NCBI GenBank assembly: GCA_040902925.1
Contig: JBBDWJ010000166.1
Span: 1-29,251 of the forward strand
Length of the DNA stretch: 29,251 bases
Direction of reading: 5' to 3'
Source: JBBDWJ01 sp040902925
Lineage (GTDB): Bacteria > Acidobacteriota > Terriglobia > Bryobacterales > UBA6623
Shown here: one piece after another, positions 13,612 to 21,565 of the stretch
Numbering within the stretch: position 1 is the first letter of the stretch
How the letters are laid out: each line of letters starts with the position of its first letter
Made by a program: the position numbers and the translations under genes
Notes under the pieces: generated by a model
Told to the model about the DNA's origin: nothing
The model's input: only the letters and a program-made list of their open reading frames with translations
The model's database searches: none

Positions 13612-16164
13612 ATGACCATCCGCGCCCTTCTTCCCGTTTTCCTCTGCCTGCCCACTTTTCTATACCTGCCCGCTTTTCTATGCCTGATCGTGGCGCCGCT
13701 CGCCGCCCAGGAGCCGCTGCGCAACACCGCGGCCCTCACCTGGGAGGGCGACTTGTCGATGAGGCTGATGGAGGGCGCTCACCGTTTCGTCGAGCGCAAA
13801 ATCGGCGAGTCGACGCACGCGCGGCAGAAGCACTGGAGCCGCGACCTGACCTCGCCGGAAGCGTACGCGCGCTCGATCGAGCCCAACCGGCGGCGCTTCC
13901 GCGAAGCGATCGGCTTGCCCGCCAACCGCCCATCCGCGGATTCCAAATCAAGCAGCGATCAGGCCGGTGACGCCGTTGCGGCGCCGCGCTTCGAATACTA
14001 CGGCGACGACGAGAGCCCGGCGCTCGTCGCCGAGACCCCCACCTATCGCATCCATCAAGTCCGCTGGCCAGTCCTCGAAGGTGTCTTCGGCGAAGGGCTA
14101 CTGCTGCGACCCATCGAGAACCCGAAGGGCGCGATCATCGCTTTGCCCGATGCCGATCAAACTCCCGAACAAGCCGTTGGACTCGCGTCTGGCGTACCGG
14201 CCGAAGCGCAATTCGCGCGCCGGCTCGCCGAGAACGGCTTCGAGGTTCTCGTGCCAGTGCTGATCGACCGCGAGTCCCACTGGTCGGGAACCGAGGCGTT
14301 GGGGTATACGCAGCAGTCGCATCGCGAATGGATTTATCGCCAGGCTTACCAGATGGGGCGGCACATCATCGGCTATGAAGTGGAAAAGATCTCCGCGGCC
14401 GTCGATGTGTTCGTCGAAGAAAACCGGGCGCGCGCGAACGCAAGCGGCGCTACCGAAAATGCGAACCGGATTGGCGTCGCGGGGTACGCCGAAGGAGCGC
14501 TGCTGGCGTTCTATGCCGCCGCCGCCGACCCGCGCATCGATGCGGCTTTGGTGAGCGCCTATTACAGCACCAGGACGCGCGTCTGGGCCGAGCCGATCTA
14601 TCGCAACGTTTGGGGCCTGTTGAAGGAATTCGGAGATGCCGAGATTGCCACGCTGATCGCACCACGCGCCTTGATCGTTGAGTACGCCGAAGCGCCGCGG
14701 GTCACTGGGCAAAAAGGCGATTGGGGAACGCCAGGATATTACGGGGCGAAGGCAGAGTTCGATCGCATCGATTCGCTGATCAACGCGCAGCAGATGACCT
14801 TGAACCTCGGCGTGTCGCCTGATCCGGCTCGGGGTGCGGCCGGTACCGATCTGGCGGCGACCCAAACGCGAACCGCCGTAACATTTCCACGACATTTCAC
14901 CCGCAGCCCGAGCGGTCCCGGTTCGGACTCGGCGCTCGAACCCTTCAGCGCTGCCATGCTGGATACGGCCTGGACACCGCCGCCGCCGCGGCCAACACCG
15001 GCGCCTGTGTTGAAGCCGCTCGAGGACCGCCCGCCACAGGACCGCCGCGAAGCCTTCAGTCCCGCAGGGCGTCAAAAACGCCAGCTCAAGCAACTCGAAA
15101 CTCACGTTCAGAGGCTGGTCCGCCAATCCGAGCACGCGCGCAATGAATTCTTTCTCGAAAAGGCGCTGCCCGCTTCGACCGAAGCCAGGTGGACCACGCG
15201 TCTCGACCACGGCACGTTGCCCGCGGCCCCCTTCGTCGAGGCGGCAGAGAAATACCGGCAGTATTTTCGCGACGAGATTCTTGGTCAGTTCGACCAGGCG
15301 CTGCTGCCGCCGAATGCGCGCACGCGAAAAATCTACGACCGCGAAAAATGGACCGGCTATGAGGTCGTTCTCGATGTTTGGCCCGAAGTGATTGCCTGGG
15401 GCGTAATCCTGATCCCCAAAAACATCGCGCCGGGCGAACGCCGCCCGGTGGTGGTCTGCCAGCACGGACGCCGCGGCGTCCCGAGCGAAGTCATCGAAGG
15501 CGACAACCCGGCCTATCACGACTTCGCGGCGCGCTTGGCGGACGAAGGCTTCGTGACGTTCGCGCCGCACAATCTCTACCGCGGCGAGGACCGCTACCGC
15601 TGGCTCGACCGCAAGGCGAACAGCATCAAGGCGTCGATGTTCTCGTTCATCCTCGCCCAGCACGAGCAAATTCTGAACTGGCTCGGGACGCTTCCCTTCG
15701 TCGATCCGGCTCGCATTGCTTTTTATGGCCTCAGCTACGGCGGAGAAACCGCGGTGCGAGTGCCGACGCTGCTCGAAGGCTACGCGCTGTCGATCTGCTC
15801 GGGCGATTTCAACAACTGGACTCGTAAGATCGCCGCCACCGATCAGCCGTTCAGTTTCATGTACACCATCGAATGGGAAATGCCTTACTTCAACATGGGC
15901 AGCACGTTCGACTACGCCGAGCTGGCCTATCTGATGGCGCCGCGGCCGTTCATGGTCGAGAGAGGCCATCACGACCGTGTCGGCCGGGACCAATGGGTCG
16001 CCCACGAATACGCCAAGGTGCGCTGGCTTTACACGCAGCTCGGGCTGGGCGACAAAACGGAGATCGAATACTTCAACGGCGGCCACACGATTCACGGCCA
16101 GGGTACTTTCCAGTTCTTGCGAAAACACCTCAACTGGCCGGGCCCAGGTGCGTCCGTGCAGTGA
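13612..16164 (+). CDS. Secreted tandem alpha/beta-hydrolase (esterase/dienelactone-hydrolase-like) with inactive first half
   Basis: The product is 850 residues from the ATG at 13612, which begins a strong signal peptide (MTIRALLPVFLCLPTFLYLP...LAAQ). A TTG at 13582 is an unlikely start. Residues about 140-380 form a first hydrolase-like domain. Its nucleophile elbow reads GYAEG (codon 14488-14490), so the expected Ser is Ala293 and the domain cannot work by the usual mechanism. Residues about 490-845 form a second domain with oxyanion-region VVVCQHGRRG, an intact elbow FYGLSYGGE (Ser708), an acid-residue segment FMVERGHHDRVG, and NGGHTIHG supplying the His. Family members remove acetyl or aryl esters from plant polysaccharides. 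The natural ester here is unknown. The N-terminal half may be a binding or scaffold domain. Confidence 0.82.
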   Translation: MTIRALLPVFLCLPTFLYLPAFLCLIVAPLAAQEPLRNTAALTWEGDLSMRLMEGAHRFVERKIGESTHARQKHWSRDLTSPEAYARSIEPNRRRFREAIGLPANRPSADSKSSSDQAGDAVAAPRFEYYGDDESPALVAETPTYRIHQVRWPVLEGVFGEGLLLRPIENPKGAIIALPDADQTPEQAVGLASGVPAEAQFARRLAENGFEVLVPVLIDRESHWSGTEALGYTQQSHREWIYRQAYQMGRHIIGYEVEKISAAVDVFVEENRARANASGATENANRIGVAGYAEGALLAFYAAAADPRIDAALVSAYYSTRTRVWAEPIYRNVWGLLKEFGDAEIATLIAPRALIVEYAEAPRVTGQKGDWGTPGYYGAKAEFDRIDSLINAQQMTLNLGVSPDPARGAAGTDLAATQTRTAVTFPRHFTRSPSGPGSDSALEPFSAAMLDTAWTPPPPRPTPAPVLKPLEDRPPQDRREAFSPAGRQKRQLKQLETHVQRLVRQSEHARNEFFLEKALPASTEARWTTRLDHGTLPAAPFVEAAEKYRQYFRDEILGQFDQALLPPNARTRKIYDREKWTGYEVVLDVWPEVIAWGVILIPKNIAPGERRPVVVCQHGRRGVPSEVIEGDNPAYHDFAARLADEGFVTFAPHNLYRGEDRYRWLDRKANSIKASMFSFILAQHEQILNWLGTLPFVDPARIAFYGLSYGGETAVRVPTLLEGYALSICSGDFNNWTRKIAATDQPFSFMYTIEWEMPYFNMGSTFDYAELAYLMAPRPFMVERGHHDRVGRDQWVAHEYAKVRWLYTQLGLGDKTEIEYFNGGHTIHGQGTFQFLRKHLNWPGPGASVQ

Positions 16165-16212
16165 GTTGGATTATGCTGGCAGTCAGTCGCAGATTCAGCG
16201 AGGGAGATACCC

Positions 16213-17205
16213 ATGACCGGGTGGAGAATTCGCTTTCCGCTCATCGTGTTGCTGTTTACGGTTTCCGCCTGGGCAGCGGACCTGCCGGAATCCAAAGACC
16301 CTCCCGGCATGAAGCGTTACGAAGGTAGCGAGATCATTGGCTACCGCGCGCCGAAATTCGAAGAGTTCCTATTACCGCTAGGTACGCCCACGTCGTTTTC
16401 ACCGGCGGCGTATGAGAAAAGCCTTCCGTTGGATGGTCTGATCAGCCGCTACACCTACCTCGCGCCCGCCGGCCGTTCGCCCGCTGAGCTGTTCCGCAAT
16501 TACAAAACGGAGTTTGGGCGGCTTGGCGTGACAACGCTCTATGAAAAAGGCCCTGACCAGCGAGGCTGGTTTGGACCCACCCTGGAGCGGATCGCCGATG
16601 AGGATCAGTTAGGCCAGATTCTCGCCTACAACGAAGCCCAGGAGCGGGTGATCGTCGGCAAGTCCAAGGATACCCAGCCTACCTACTACTACGTCTTTGT
16701 GACTGCCTACCGCGACGGCGTGATTCCGCACCGCCTCGAAGGAGCCGTCGCCAAAGACCAGGGTCTGGTAGAGGTCATCGTGATCGCCCCGGAGAAGCTT
16801 TCCGAGAGAATGACGTTCGTCAACGCGGAAGAAATGTCGAAGTCGCTGGCCGACAACGGCAGGGTGATTCTGGAGGGTCTCTATTTCGACACCGACAAGG
16901 ATATCGTTCGCCCCGATTCGCAGCCCCTGATCGAAGAAATCGCCAAGCTCATGAAGGGCAATCCGCAGTTGAAGGTTCGCGTTGTCGGCCACACCGACAA
17001 CCAGGGCGCGAGCGATCATAACCTCGATTTAAGCCGGCGGCGCGCCGCCAGCGTGGCGGGCGAATTAACCTCCAAGCACGGCATCGGGAGCGATCGTCTC
17101 GACCCCTTTGGCTGCGGCCCGTACTCGCCGGTTGCTACAAACGACTCGGAGGAAGGCCGAGCTAGAAACCGGCGCGTGGAACTGGTTGCCTTGGTAGGCA
17201 ACTGA
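16213..17205 (+). CDS. DUF4892-OmpA family outer-membrane/periplasmic protein
   Basis: The product is 330 residues, with signal peptide MTGWRIRFPLIVLLFTVSAWAA. Residues about 30-205 match the general shape of DUF4892 (KRYEGSEIIGYRAPKFEEFLLPLG...YYYVFVTAYRDG...YKTEFGRLG). From about 215 comes an OmpA C-terminal domain: LEGLYFDTDKDIVRPDS, then VRVVGHTDNQGASDHNLDLSRRRAASV and GCGPYSPVATNDSEEGRARNRRVEL. The Asp and Arg of the NLDLSRRRA and ARNRRVEL motifs bind the meso-diaminopimelate of peptidoglycan, so the protein probably tethers the outer membrane or a periplasmic complex to the wall. It has its own gagggag site and lies 48 nt after the hydrolase stop, so co-transcription is possible. Confidence 0.88.
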   Translation: MTGWRIRFPLIVLLFTVSAWAADLPESKDPPGMKRYEGSEIIGYRAPKFEEFLLPLGTPTSFSPAAYEKSLPLDGLISRYTYLAPAGRSPAELFRNYKTEFGRLGVTTLYEKGPDQRGWFGPTLERIADEDQLGQILAYNEAQERVIVGKSKDTQPTYYYVFVTAYRDGVIPHRLEGAVAKDQGLVEVIVIAPEKLSERMTFVNAEEMSKSLADNGRVILEGLYFDTDKDIVRPDSQPLIEEIAKLMKGNPQLKVRVVGHTDNQGASDHNLDLSRRRAASVAGELTSKHGIGSDRLDPFGCGPYSPVATNDSEEGRARNRRVELVALVGN

Positions 17206-17253
17206 ACAGCCGGCAAGAGCGATTACAAGCAACGGCTTTGCCGCGGACCGTGA

Positions 17254-17406
17254 AACCCTCCGTTTTGGACCGTCAACGTGGCCCTCTACGTCACTGCCAT
17301 TGGACAACGCGTCGTGGTGGTACGGGTGTTCATCAAGAAAACGCAGAAGACGCCAGGCCGTGAAATCGAGCTGGCTCTGAAGCGGGCAAAGGAAATTGAG
17401 CCATGA
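17254..17406 (+). pseudogene. C-terminal remnant of a HigB/RelE-like (Gp49 family) toxin
   Basis: After a stop at 17251-17253 the frame reads NPPFWTVNVALYVTAIGQRVVVVRVFIKKTQKTPGREIELALKRAKEIEP in total (given here only as the whole short remnant's key parts: VVVVRVFIKKTQKTP and EIELALKRAKE). The FIKKTQKTP motif and following basic helix are the classic C-terminal end of phage-derived Gp49-like HigB toxins. The N-terminal two thirds of the usual roughly 110 residues, including most of the RNase core, are missing. The best available start is the GTG at 17278, giving only 42 residues. Its stop overlaps the antitoxin start (ATGA), preserving the original operon geometry. It is therefore a truncated toxin, presumably inactive. 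Confidence 0.7.
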
Positions 17407-17696
17407 CTAGGACTAAGGTGAGCGATCTGCATCAGAAATGGATGAAGAACAAGCAGTACCGGAAAGCGCACGATGATCTGGCGCCGGAATTCGCGCTCGC
17501 GCGGGCCGTCATCGCGGCGCGCGTAACCGCCGGGCTCACGCAGGAGCAGCTCGCGCAACGCATGGACACCACGCAATCCGTCATCGCCCGGCTTGAGAGC
17601 GGACGGACGCGGCCTTCGACGCAGACACTGGAGCGTCTCGCCGCGGCGACCGGGACCCGGCTCAAAATCAGCTTCGAGCCCGCAGGCATGCATTGA
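17403..17696 (+). CDS. XRE-family antitoxin (HigA-like) of a decayed toxin-antitoxin pair
   Basis: The product is 97 residues with an HTH_XRE domain: FALARAVIAARVTAGLTQEQLAQRMDTTQSVIARLESGRTRPSTQTLERLAAATGTRLKI covers residues about 33-91, with the recognition helix around TTQSVIARLESG. The N-terminal segment KVSDLHQKWMKNKQYRKAHDDLAPEF is the standard antitoxin lead-in found with Gp49-type toxins. It would neutralise the toxin and repress the operon, but the toxin upstream is reduced to a fragment, leaving this antitoxin effectively orphaned. It may persist as a stand-alone regulator or protect against related toxins. Confidence 0.82.
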   Translation: MTRTKVSDLHQKWMKNKQYRKAHDDLAPEFALARAVIAARVTAGLTQEQLAQRMDTTQSVIARLESGRTRPSTQTLERLAAATGTRLKISFEPAGMH

Positions 17697-17790
17697 AGCC
17701 GTTTATTCCGTTTTGCGCCACTTGGCTGAAGGGTCAAGGGAACGTGACCGTTAGCGCGAGAGCCGCCGAACGTTGCGGGCCGGCTACCGC

Positions 17791-19371
17791 CTAGCCCTCG
17801 CCCTTCGACGCCTCCGTCTCGGGCTGCAATTCGCCGATCACCCGCCGGTAAGCCGAGTCGGACCCGATCGTCTTGGCGGCTCGCCGCAGCCGCGGGGAAA
17901 TTCGCGGATCGCTATCGTGGCGCTGGGCAACACTGGCCAACACATCGGCCTTGTTGGAATCCGAACCGATGGATTCCGTCGATTCGATGAGCGCCAGCAC
18001 GGTCTCCGCATCGAGCGAAGGCAGCGCGAGCATCGAGCCAAACACGTGGGCGCGATTGCTATTGGATCCAATCGTACCGGCCATTTCGAAGAACGCCCGC
18101 CGCACTTCGGGGTCGTTCTGATAAGCCGCAAGCGAGCGCACCATGAGGTCCGCTTTGTTGCTGTCGGACCCCATCGTGGCCCCCGCGCGGTAAAGGCGGC
18201 TCAAACTGAGCGCATCCACTTGCGGGGCATCGAGCACTGACGCCAATACGTGCAAACGGTTGCTGCTGGAGCCGATCGTCTCCGTGGCGGCGAAGAACGC
18301 TTCCCGACCACGAGCGTCGCGGCCGGCATGGCGGGCAGCTTGAGAGAGCAGCGACGCCTTGTTCGAATCGGAGCCGATGATAGTAGCGGTTTCCGCGATC
18401 GCTGTCAGCAGTTCAGCGTCGTTTTCCGCTGCGGGCAGCAAAGACTCCAGAACGCGCGTCTTGCTGCTGTCGGACCCGATCCTCGTCGTGGCAGACAAGA
18501 ATGCTTCGCGCACCGCCGCGCCCGGCGGCAGCTCGGTGGCCGCCTCGGTCAGCAACTGCGCCTTGCTCGAGTCCGAGCCGATACGGCCCGCCGACTCGAG
18601 CAGCCGGATCATGATGGTGGCGTCGGCTTCCACGTTGCGAAGCAACTCACTCAGCAGGTTTGCCCGGCTGCTATCCGAGCCAATGCGATCGACGGCGTCA
18701 AAAAACGGCTCGCGCATCGTTTCGCTCATGGCATGGCCGCTCACCTGACGCAAAAGGTCCGCGCGCTGTGAGTCGCTGTGAACATAGTCGGCGAGATTTC
18801 GCAGCAGATCGGCCTGCTCCTCTTCGGTCAGATTTCCCGTCTCGAACGCGACTTCCACGTAGCTCGCGGCGGAAGAGCTCGATTGGATCCGTTCCAGTTC
18901 GCTGGCGAAAGCCGGATAGCCGCCGCTCGCGAGGATGCGGCGCGCGCGGCTTTCCGCCGCTAGCCCCGTGCGCCGAATGACTTCGAGCAGCAGGCGGCGC
19001 GTCCAGGCCTCAGACTCGTCGTCGAACGGCTGTTCCTTGCCTTCGACCAGCAGCCGTTTTCGAATTTGTCCGTTGGGGCCCGGGGAGAACTCGACAATCT
19101 TACTGTCCCAGCCGAGCGACTCCTCGAGCATCAAGTAGCCATCGGTGGAGAGCTTCGCCACGTCGCCATCATCGGGCGTAAACTCGATCTCGCCGAGCGA
19201 TTTGACGACTACCCTGCGGGGCCCGTGCGTCCAGGAATACTCGCCCTGGCCATTCGAAGAAAAGGCATGTTCGTTGCAAGCCGAGCCGAGCAGAACAAAC
19301 GCGGCAAGCAACACGACGAGCGTTGCAAAGCGCGCTCGCGTGAACTCAAGAACATTCGGCCTTGTCGCCAT
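17791..19371 (-). CDS. Putative lipoprotein built of nine 34-residue repeats (alpha-solenoid-like)
   Basis: The product is 526 residues. RARFATLVVLLAAFVLLGSACNEH is a signal peptide with a probable lipid-attachment Cys near residue 32. Residues about 40-150 contain SWTHGPRRVVVKSLGEIEFT, then a VEFSPGPNGQIRKRLLVEGKEQPF segment and a helical stretch. From about 200 to the end are nine repeats of exactly 34 residues, most starting IGSDS(S/N)(K/R)AxLL, with a tenth partial copy. They alternate in their second half: even copies carry a REAFFxA-type helix and odd copies a DAxxLxxLIES-type helix, so the true unit may be 68 residues. Each unit looks like a helix pair, as in HEAT-type solenoids. No enzyme motif is present. 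It sits downstream of an anti-sigma/sigma pair and may act in envelope sensing. I do not recognise a named family. Confidence 0.75.
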   Translation of the reverse strand: MATRPNVLEFTRARFATLVVLLAAFVLLGSACNEHAFSSNGQGEYSWTHGPRRVVVKSLGEIEFTPDDGDVAKLSTDGYLMLEESLGWDSKIVEFSPGPNGQIRKRLLVEGKEQPFDDESEAWTRRLLLEVIRRTGLAAESRARRILASGGYPAFASELERIQSSSSAASYVEVAFETGNLTEEEQADLLRNLADYVHSDSQRADLLRQVSGHAMSETMREPFFDAVDRIGSDSSRANLLSELLRNVEADATIMIRLLESAGRIGSDSSKAQLLTEAATELPPGAAVREAFLSATTRIGSDSSKTRVLESLLPAAENDAELLTAIAETATIIGSDSNKASLLSQAARHAGRDARGREAFFAATETIGSSSNRLHVLASVLDAPQVDALSLSRLYRAGATMGSDSNKADLMVRSLAAYQNDPEVRRAFFEMAGTIGSNSNRAHVFGSMLALPSLDAETVLALIESTESIGSDSNKADVLASVAQRHDSDPRISPRLRRAAKTIGSDSAYRRVIGELQPETEASKGEG

Positions 19372-19484
19372 GGGAATTCCTCTCAGCAGCCGGACACGGG
19401 GTCAACACGCCCTGCGAAACCAAACGAGGGCTGTTTGTCTCTTACGCACACGAGCAACCGTTTGTTCCGTGCAATGATTTGCCG

Positions 19485-19505
19485 AAAAGCCCGCGCTGAA
19501 CGGGC
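19485..19505 (-). terminator. Rho-independent-type terminator after the anti-sigma gene
   Basis: On the minus strand a 5-bp GC stem, gcccg and cgggc, with a 7-nt loop is followed directly by TTTT. It lies between the anti-sigma stop (19542) and the repeat-lipoprotein start (19371), suggesting the latter has its own promoter or is reached by read-through. Confidence 0.5.
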
Positions 19506-19541
19506 GCGCGCTTTGCTCCGTGCGGCTCACTGGCCGCGGCC

Positions 19542-20024
19542 TTAGCGATCCGACCAGGCAAAATACAGTCCGATGCCCACCGCAAACAACACCGAAACAA
19601 GCCCCACCACAAACATCGACGCCAGGCCAACGGCCAAAGCCGGAGCGGCCTGCGATCCTTGCACCCAGCCTGAAGCAATCGAGTCAGCCCAGCCCTGAAC
19701 CGACGGCCAAAGAAAAGCCAGCACCGCGACCAGCACCAAGCCACCGCCGGTGCAGGCGACTCTTTCAGCTACCGCAATGGGCCGTGTCGCCCTTTCGGTA
19801 GCCGCGCGCCGCGCCTTGAGCTGCGCCTTCCACCAGACAAACTCGGCGTCGGGCAGATGCGCTTCGGCAAAGTCGGCTTCGGCCTCTTGCATGAACCCGG
19901 CTACCAAAGCCACCTCCGCGCACGCCGGGCAGTCATCGAGATGGCTGCGCAGAGCCGGGTCCCAAGCCCCGCTGGTTGCGGCGGCAAGCACCGTAGTTTC
20001 CTGCTCACAAAATCGCTTGCTCAT
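19542..20024 (-). CDS. Zinc-finger anti-sigma factor, membrane-bound
   Basis: The product is 160 residues from the ATG at 20024, chosen because it overlaps the sigma-factor stop (ATGA). The N-terminus has the anti-sigma zinc motif HLDDCPAC (His28, Cys32, Cys35). The middle is a helical cytoplasmic region rich in Glu and Arg. The C-terminal part has two membrane helices (GGGLVLVAVLAFLWP and ALAVGLASMFVVGLVSVLFAVGIGLYF). It should hold the partner ECF sigma factor at the membrane until a signal releases it. The protein ends just after the second helix, so little of it lies outside the membrane except the loop between the helices. Confidence 0.82.
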   Translation of the reverse strand: MSKRFCEQETTVLAAATSGAWDPALRSHLDDCPACAEVALVAGFMQEAEADFAEAHLPDAEFVWWKAQLKARRAATERATRPIAVAERVACTGGGLVLVAVLAFLWPSVQGWADSIASGWVQGSQAAPALAVGLASMFVVGLVSVLFAVGIGLYFAWSDR

Positions 20025-20605
20025 GACCGTACCCTTTCGAGGGCGTCGAGCCCAAGGCCCTTTTTTCGCAACAGGCCGGCCAGCTTGCGGCGCGCCCGGA
20101 ACAGCATCGGGCGGATGCTGATTTCGCGCAACCCGGTCACCTGCGCGATTTCCCGGTGGCTGGCTTCGTCGACATACGCCAGCCACAAAAGCGTGCGCTC
20201 ACGCGGCTTGAGCTTCTGAAGAACGCGCTCGACATCGGAGCGCAGCCGCACGTCGTGACCGACCTGCTCGTTGCTAGGCACGTCCGGCAGCGGGTCGGCC
20301 TGCCTTTTGGCCTTGCGGAAGTGGTCGCGAGCGAGGTTCGTCCCGATGCGAAACAGGTAGTTGCGCTGATAGGCGTCGTCGCTTGAAGGCAGCTTCGCCC
20401 GCAGAAAGCGGTAGAAGGCCTCCTGCAGCAGATCCTCTGCCAGCGACGCATCGCCGCAGAGCCGCCGCAGGTAAGCCCACAACGGACGAGCGGTTTGAGC
20501 ATAGAAGATCCGAAATTCCTGCTCGCTCCTCGCAAAGTGAGCTTCCTCTGCCTGGTCAAGGCCGGCTGTGGCCGGGTCTAACGACTGAGTGAGTTGCCAT
20601 GTCAT
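20021..20605 (-). CDS. ECF-subfamily RNA polymerase sigma factor
   Basis: The product is 194 residues. Region 2 spans about 38-105, with LWAYLRRLCGDASLAEDLLQEAFYRFL (core binding) and YLFRIGTNLARDHFRKAKRQ (promoter melting / -10). Region 4 spans about 125-178, with LKPRERTLLWLAYVDEASHREIAQVTGLREISIRPMLFRARRKL, the -35 helix-turn-helix. There is no region 1.1 or 3. Its stop overlaps the anti-sigma start, and a small membrane protein gene precedes it by 11 nt, so all three form one operon. The signal and regulon are unknown; the downstream repeat lipoprotein is a natural candidate member. Confidence 0.9.
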   Translation of the reverse strand: MTWQLTQSLDPATAGLDQAEEAHFARSEQEFRIFYAQTARPLWAYLRRLCGDASLAEDLLQEAFYRFLRAKLPSSDDAYQRNYLFRIGTNLARDHFRKAKRQADPLPDVPSNEQVGHDVRLRSDVERVLQKLKPRERTLLWLAYVDEASHREIAQVTGLREISIRPMLFRARRKLAGLLRKKGLGLDALERVRS

Positions 20606-20616
20606 GAGTCCGCCCG

Positions 20617-21114
20617 TTATTTCTCAAACTCGGCCAGAGAACGCCCGCTCGTGGGCTTGCCCACAGGTTCATCCAGCAATCCCCAGCTTTTGCTGAGTAT
20701 ATAGGTGGCCGCGGCCGACACCAGAAAGCCGCCGCCAAGGCAGACGCCAACGAAACCGAGCACCTGGAAGCTGGCCCTTGTCCCAAAGTACGCGCCGCTG
20801 GTGGCAAAGAATGCACCACCAAGCGCCGTCAGGATGATTCCGACCTGGACCGAGGTCATGATCCGGCTGATCGGGTTCCGCCGCGGCTCCGGCGGTGGCG
20901 GCGCCTCAAGCAACCGCCGGCCCGTTTCGGTCTGTAGGAAGGCCAGCAACTCCTGGCTGGAGCCGAGCCTTTCGAGCAGACTGGCCTGCATTTGAGCCTG
21001 TACGCGGCCCAGCTTCGTCATTCGGATGTTGGTCGCAATGACCCAGATGATCCAGCCGACTCCGGTAAAGAATCCCCACAGTCCCAGAACAACAAACGGT
21101 GCTTCGTTGTGCAT
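20617..21114 (-). CDS. Uncharacterised membrane protein at the head of the sigma operon
   Basis: The product is 165 residues. It has an N-terminal membrane helix (VVLGLWGFFTGVGWIIWVIATNI, about 8-30). A cytoplasmic-looking helical segment follows, with LLERLGSSQELLAFLQTETGRRLLE and the proline linker APPPPEPRR. Two more helices follow (SVQVGIILTALGGAFFA and VLGFVGVCLGGGFLVSAAATYIL). The LGSSQELLAFLQTETGRRLLE block recurs in acidobacterial proteins next to ECF sigma factors as far as I recall, but no function is established. Being first in the operon, it may be part of the signal-sensing machinery. Confidence 0.7.
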   Translation of the reverse strand: MHNEAPFVVLGLWGFFTGVGWIIWVIATNIRMTKLGRVQAQMQASLLERLGSSQELLAFLQTETGRRLLEAPPPPEPRRNPISRIMTSVQVGIILTALGGAFFATSGAYFGTRASFQVLGFVGVCLGGGFLVSAAATYILSKSWGLLDEPVGKPTSGRSLAEFEK

Positions 21115-21286
21115 TGCTGACTCCTGGCCTGGCGCGCCTGGCTTCCAACCGCCTCGCGCGGCGCCGCTTACACCCCTAGCACGTGTCAGCAGGGGGATGT
21201 GTTAACAGGAATTTGGCGGCACGAGAAGGGCCCGCTTGCTGGGCTTATAATAAAAGCAACTCGGCCGCCCGATCGACGGAAAACGG
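21115..21286. other. Divergent promoter region between sigma operon and PIN toxin-antitoxin pair
   Basis: The region contains a TATAAT hexamer at 21246-21251 in front of the antitoxin gene, without a good -35 partner. It also has an 8-nt palindrome tgttaaca at 21200-21207 and imperfect outer symmetry (ttacacccct near 21170 against agggggatgtgttaa near 21191-21205). These could serve autoregulation by the antitoxin or the ECF sigma. Confidence 0.35.
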
Positions 21287-21565
21287 ATGTCCAATACCGC
21301 CAATCACAAGGCGAGCGAACTTGCCCCCGATGTTCGCCGGGCTGTCGAGGCCATGCTCGGCCGGCCGCTCGACTCGGAAGAACACATCAGCTTGACCGCC
21401 TATCGGGTTGGGCAAGCCGCGGCCGGAAAAGATCGCGCAAACCTCTCGCGGCAAATCGAACAGCGCATCGACAAAAGCGCCCGGAAGACGGAAATCGTTT
21501 CTGACGACGAGTTCGACGCGGTCATCGACGAAGCAGTCGACCACATACGCCACCATCGTTCGTGA
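21287..21565 (+). CDS. Antitoxin partner of the downstream PIN toxin
   Basis: The product is 92 residues. It is polar and helical, with the conserved-looking block APDVRRAVEAMLGRPLDSEEHISLTAYR (about 13-40) followed by a charged C-terminal tail (ARKTEIVSDDEFDAVIDEAVDHIRHH) that could wrap the toxin. No obvious ribbon-helix-helix or HTH motif is visible. Its TGA overlaps the GTG start of the PIN gene (GTGA, 21562-21565), the usual geometry for a coupled antitoxin-toxin pair. The antitoxin call rests mainly on this context and on size. Confidence 0.75.
   Translation: MSNTANHKASELAPDVRRAVEAMLGRPLDSEEHISLTAYRVGQAAAGKDRANLSRQIEQRIDKSARKTEIVSDDEFDAVIDEAVDHIRHHRS

Noticed and set aside
14098..16128. 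Long antisense open frame (676 codons, minus strand) across the tandem hydrolase
   Set aside because: Its composition mirrors the high-GC third positions of the real gene, it has no domain motifs, and it covers two clear hydrolase domains on the plus strand.
17773..18771. Plus-strand open frames opposite the repeat lipoprotein
   Set aside because: They repeat with the same 102-nt period as the real gene and are antisense shadows of its repeats.
17791..19371. Repeat array as a possible CRISPR-like or minisatellite DNA repeat
   Set aside because: The periodicity is at protein level (34 codons) with divergent DNA, in one open reading frame with a signal peptide. There are no identical DNA repeats with spacers.
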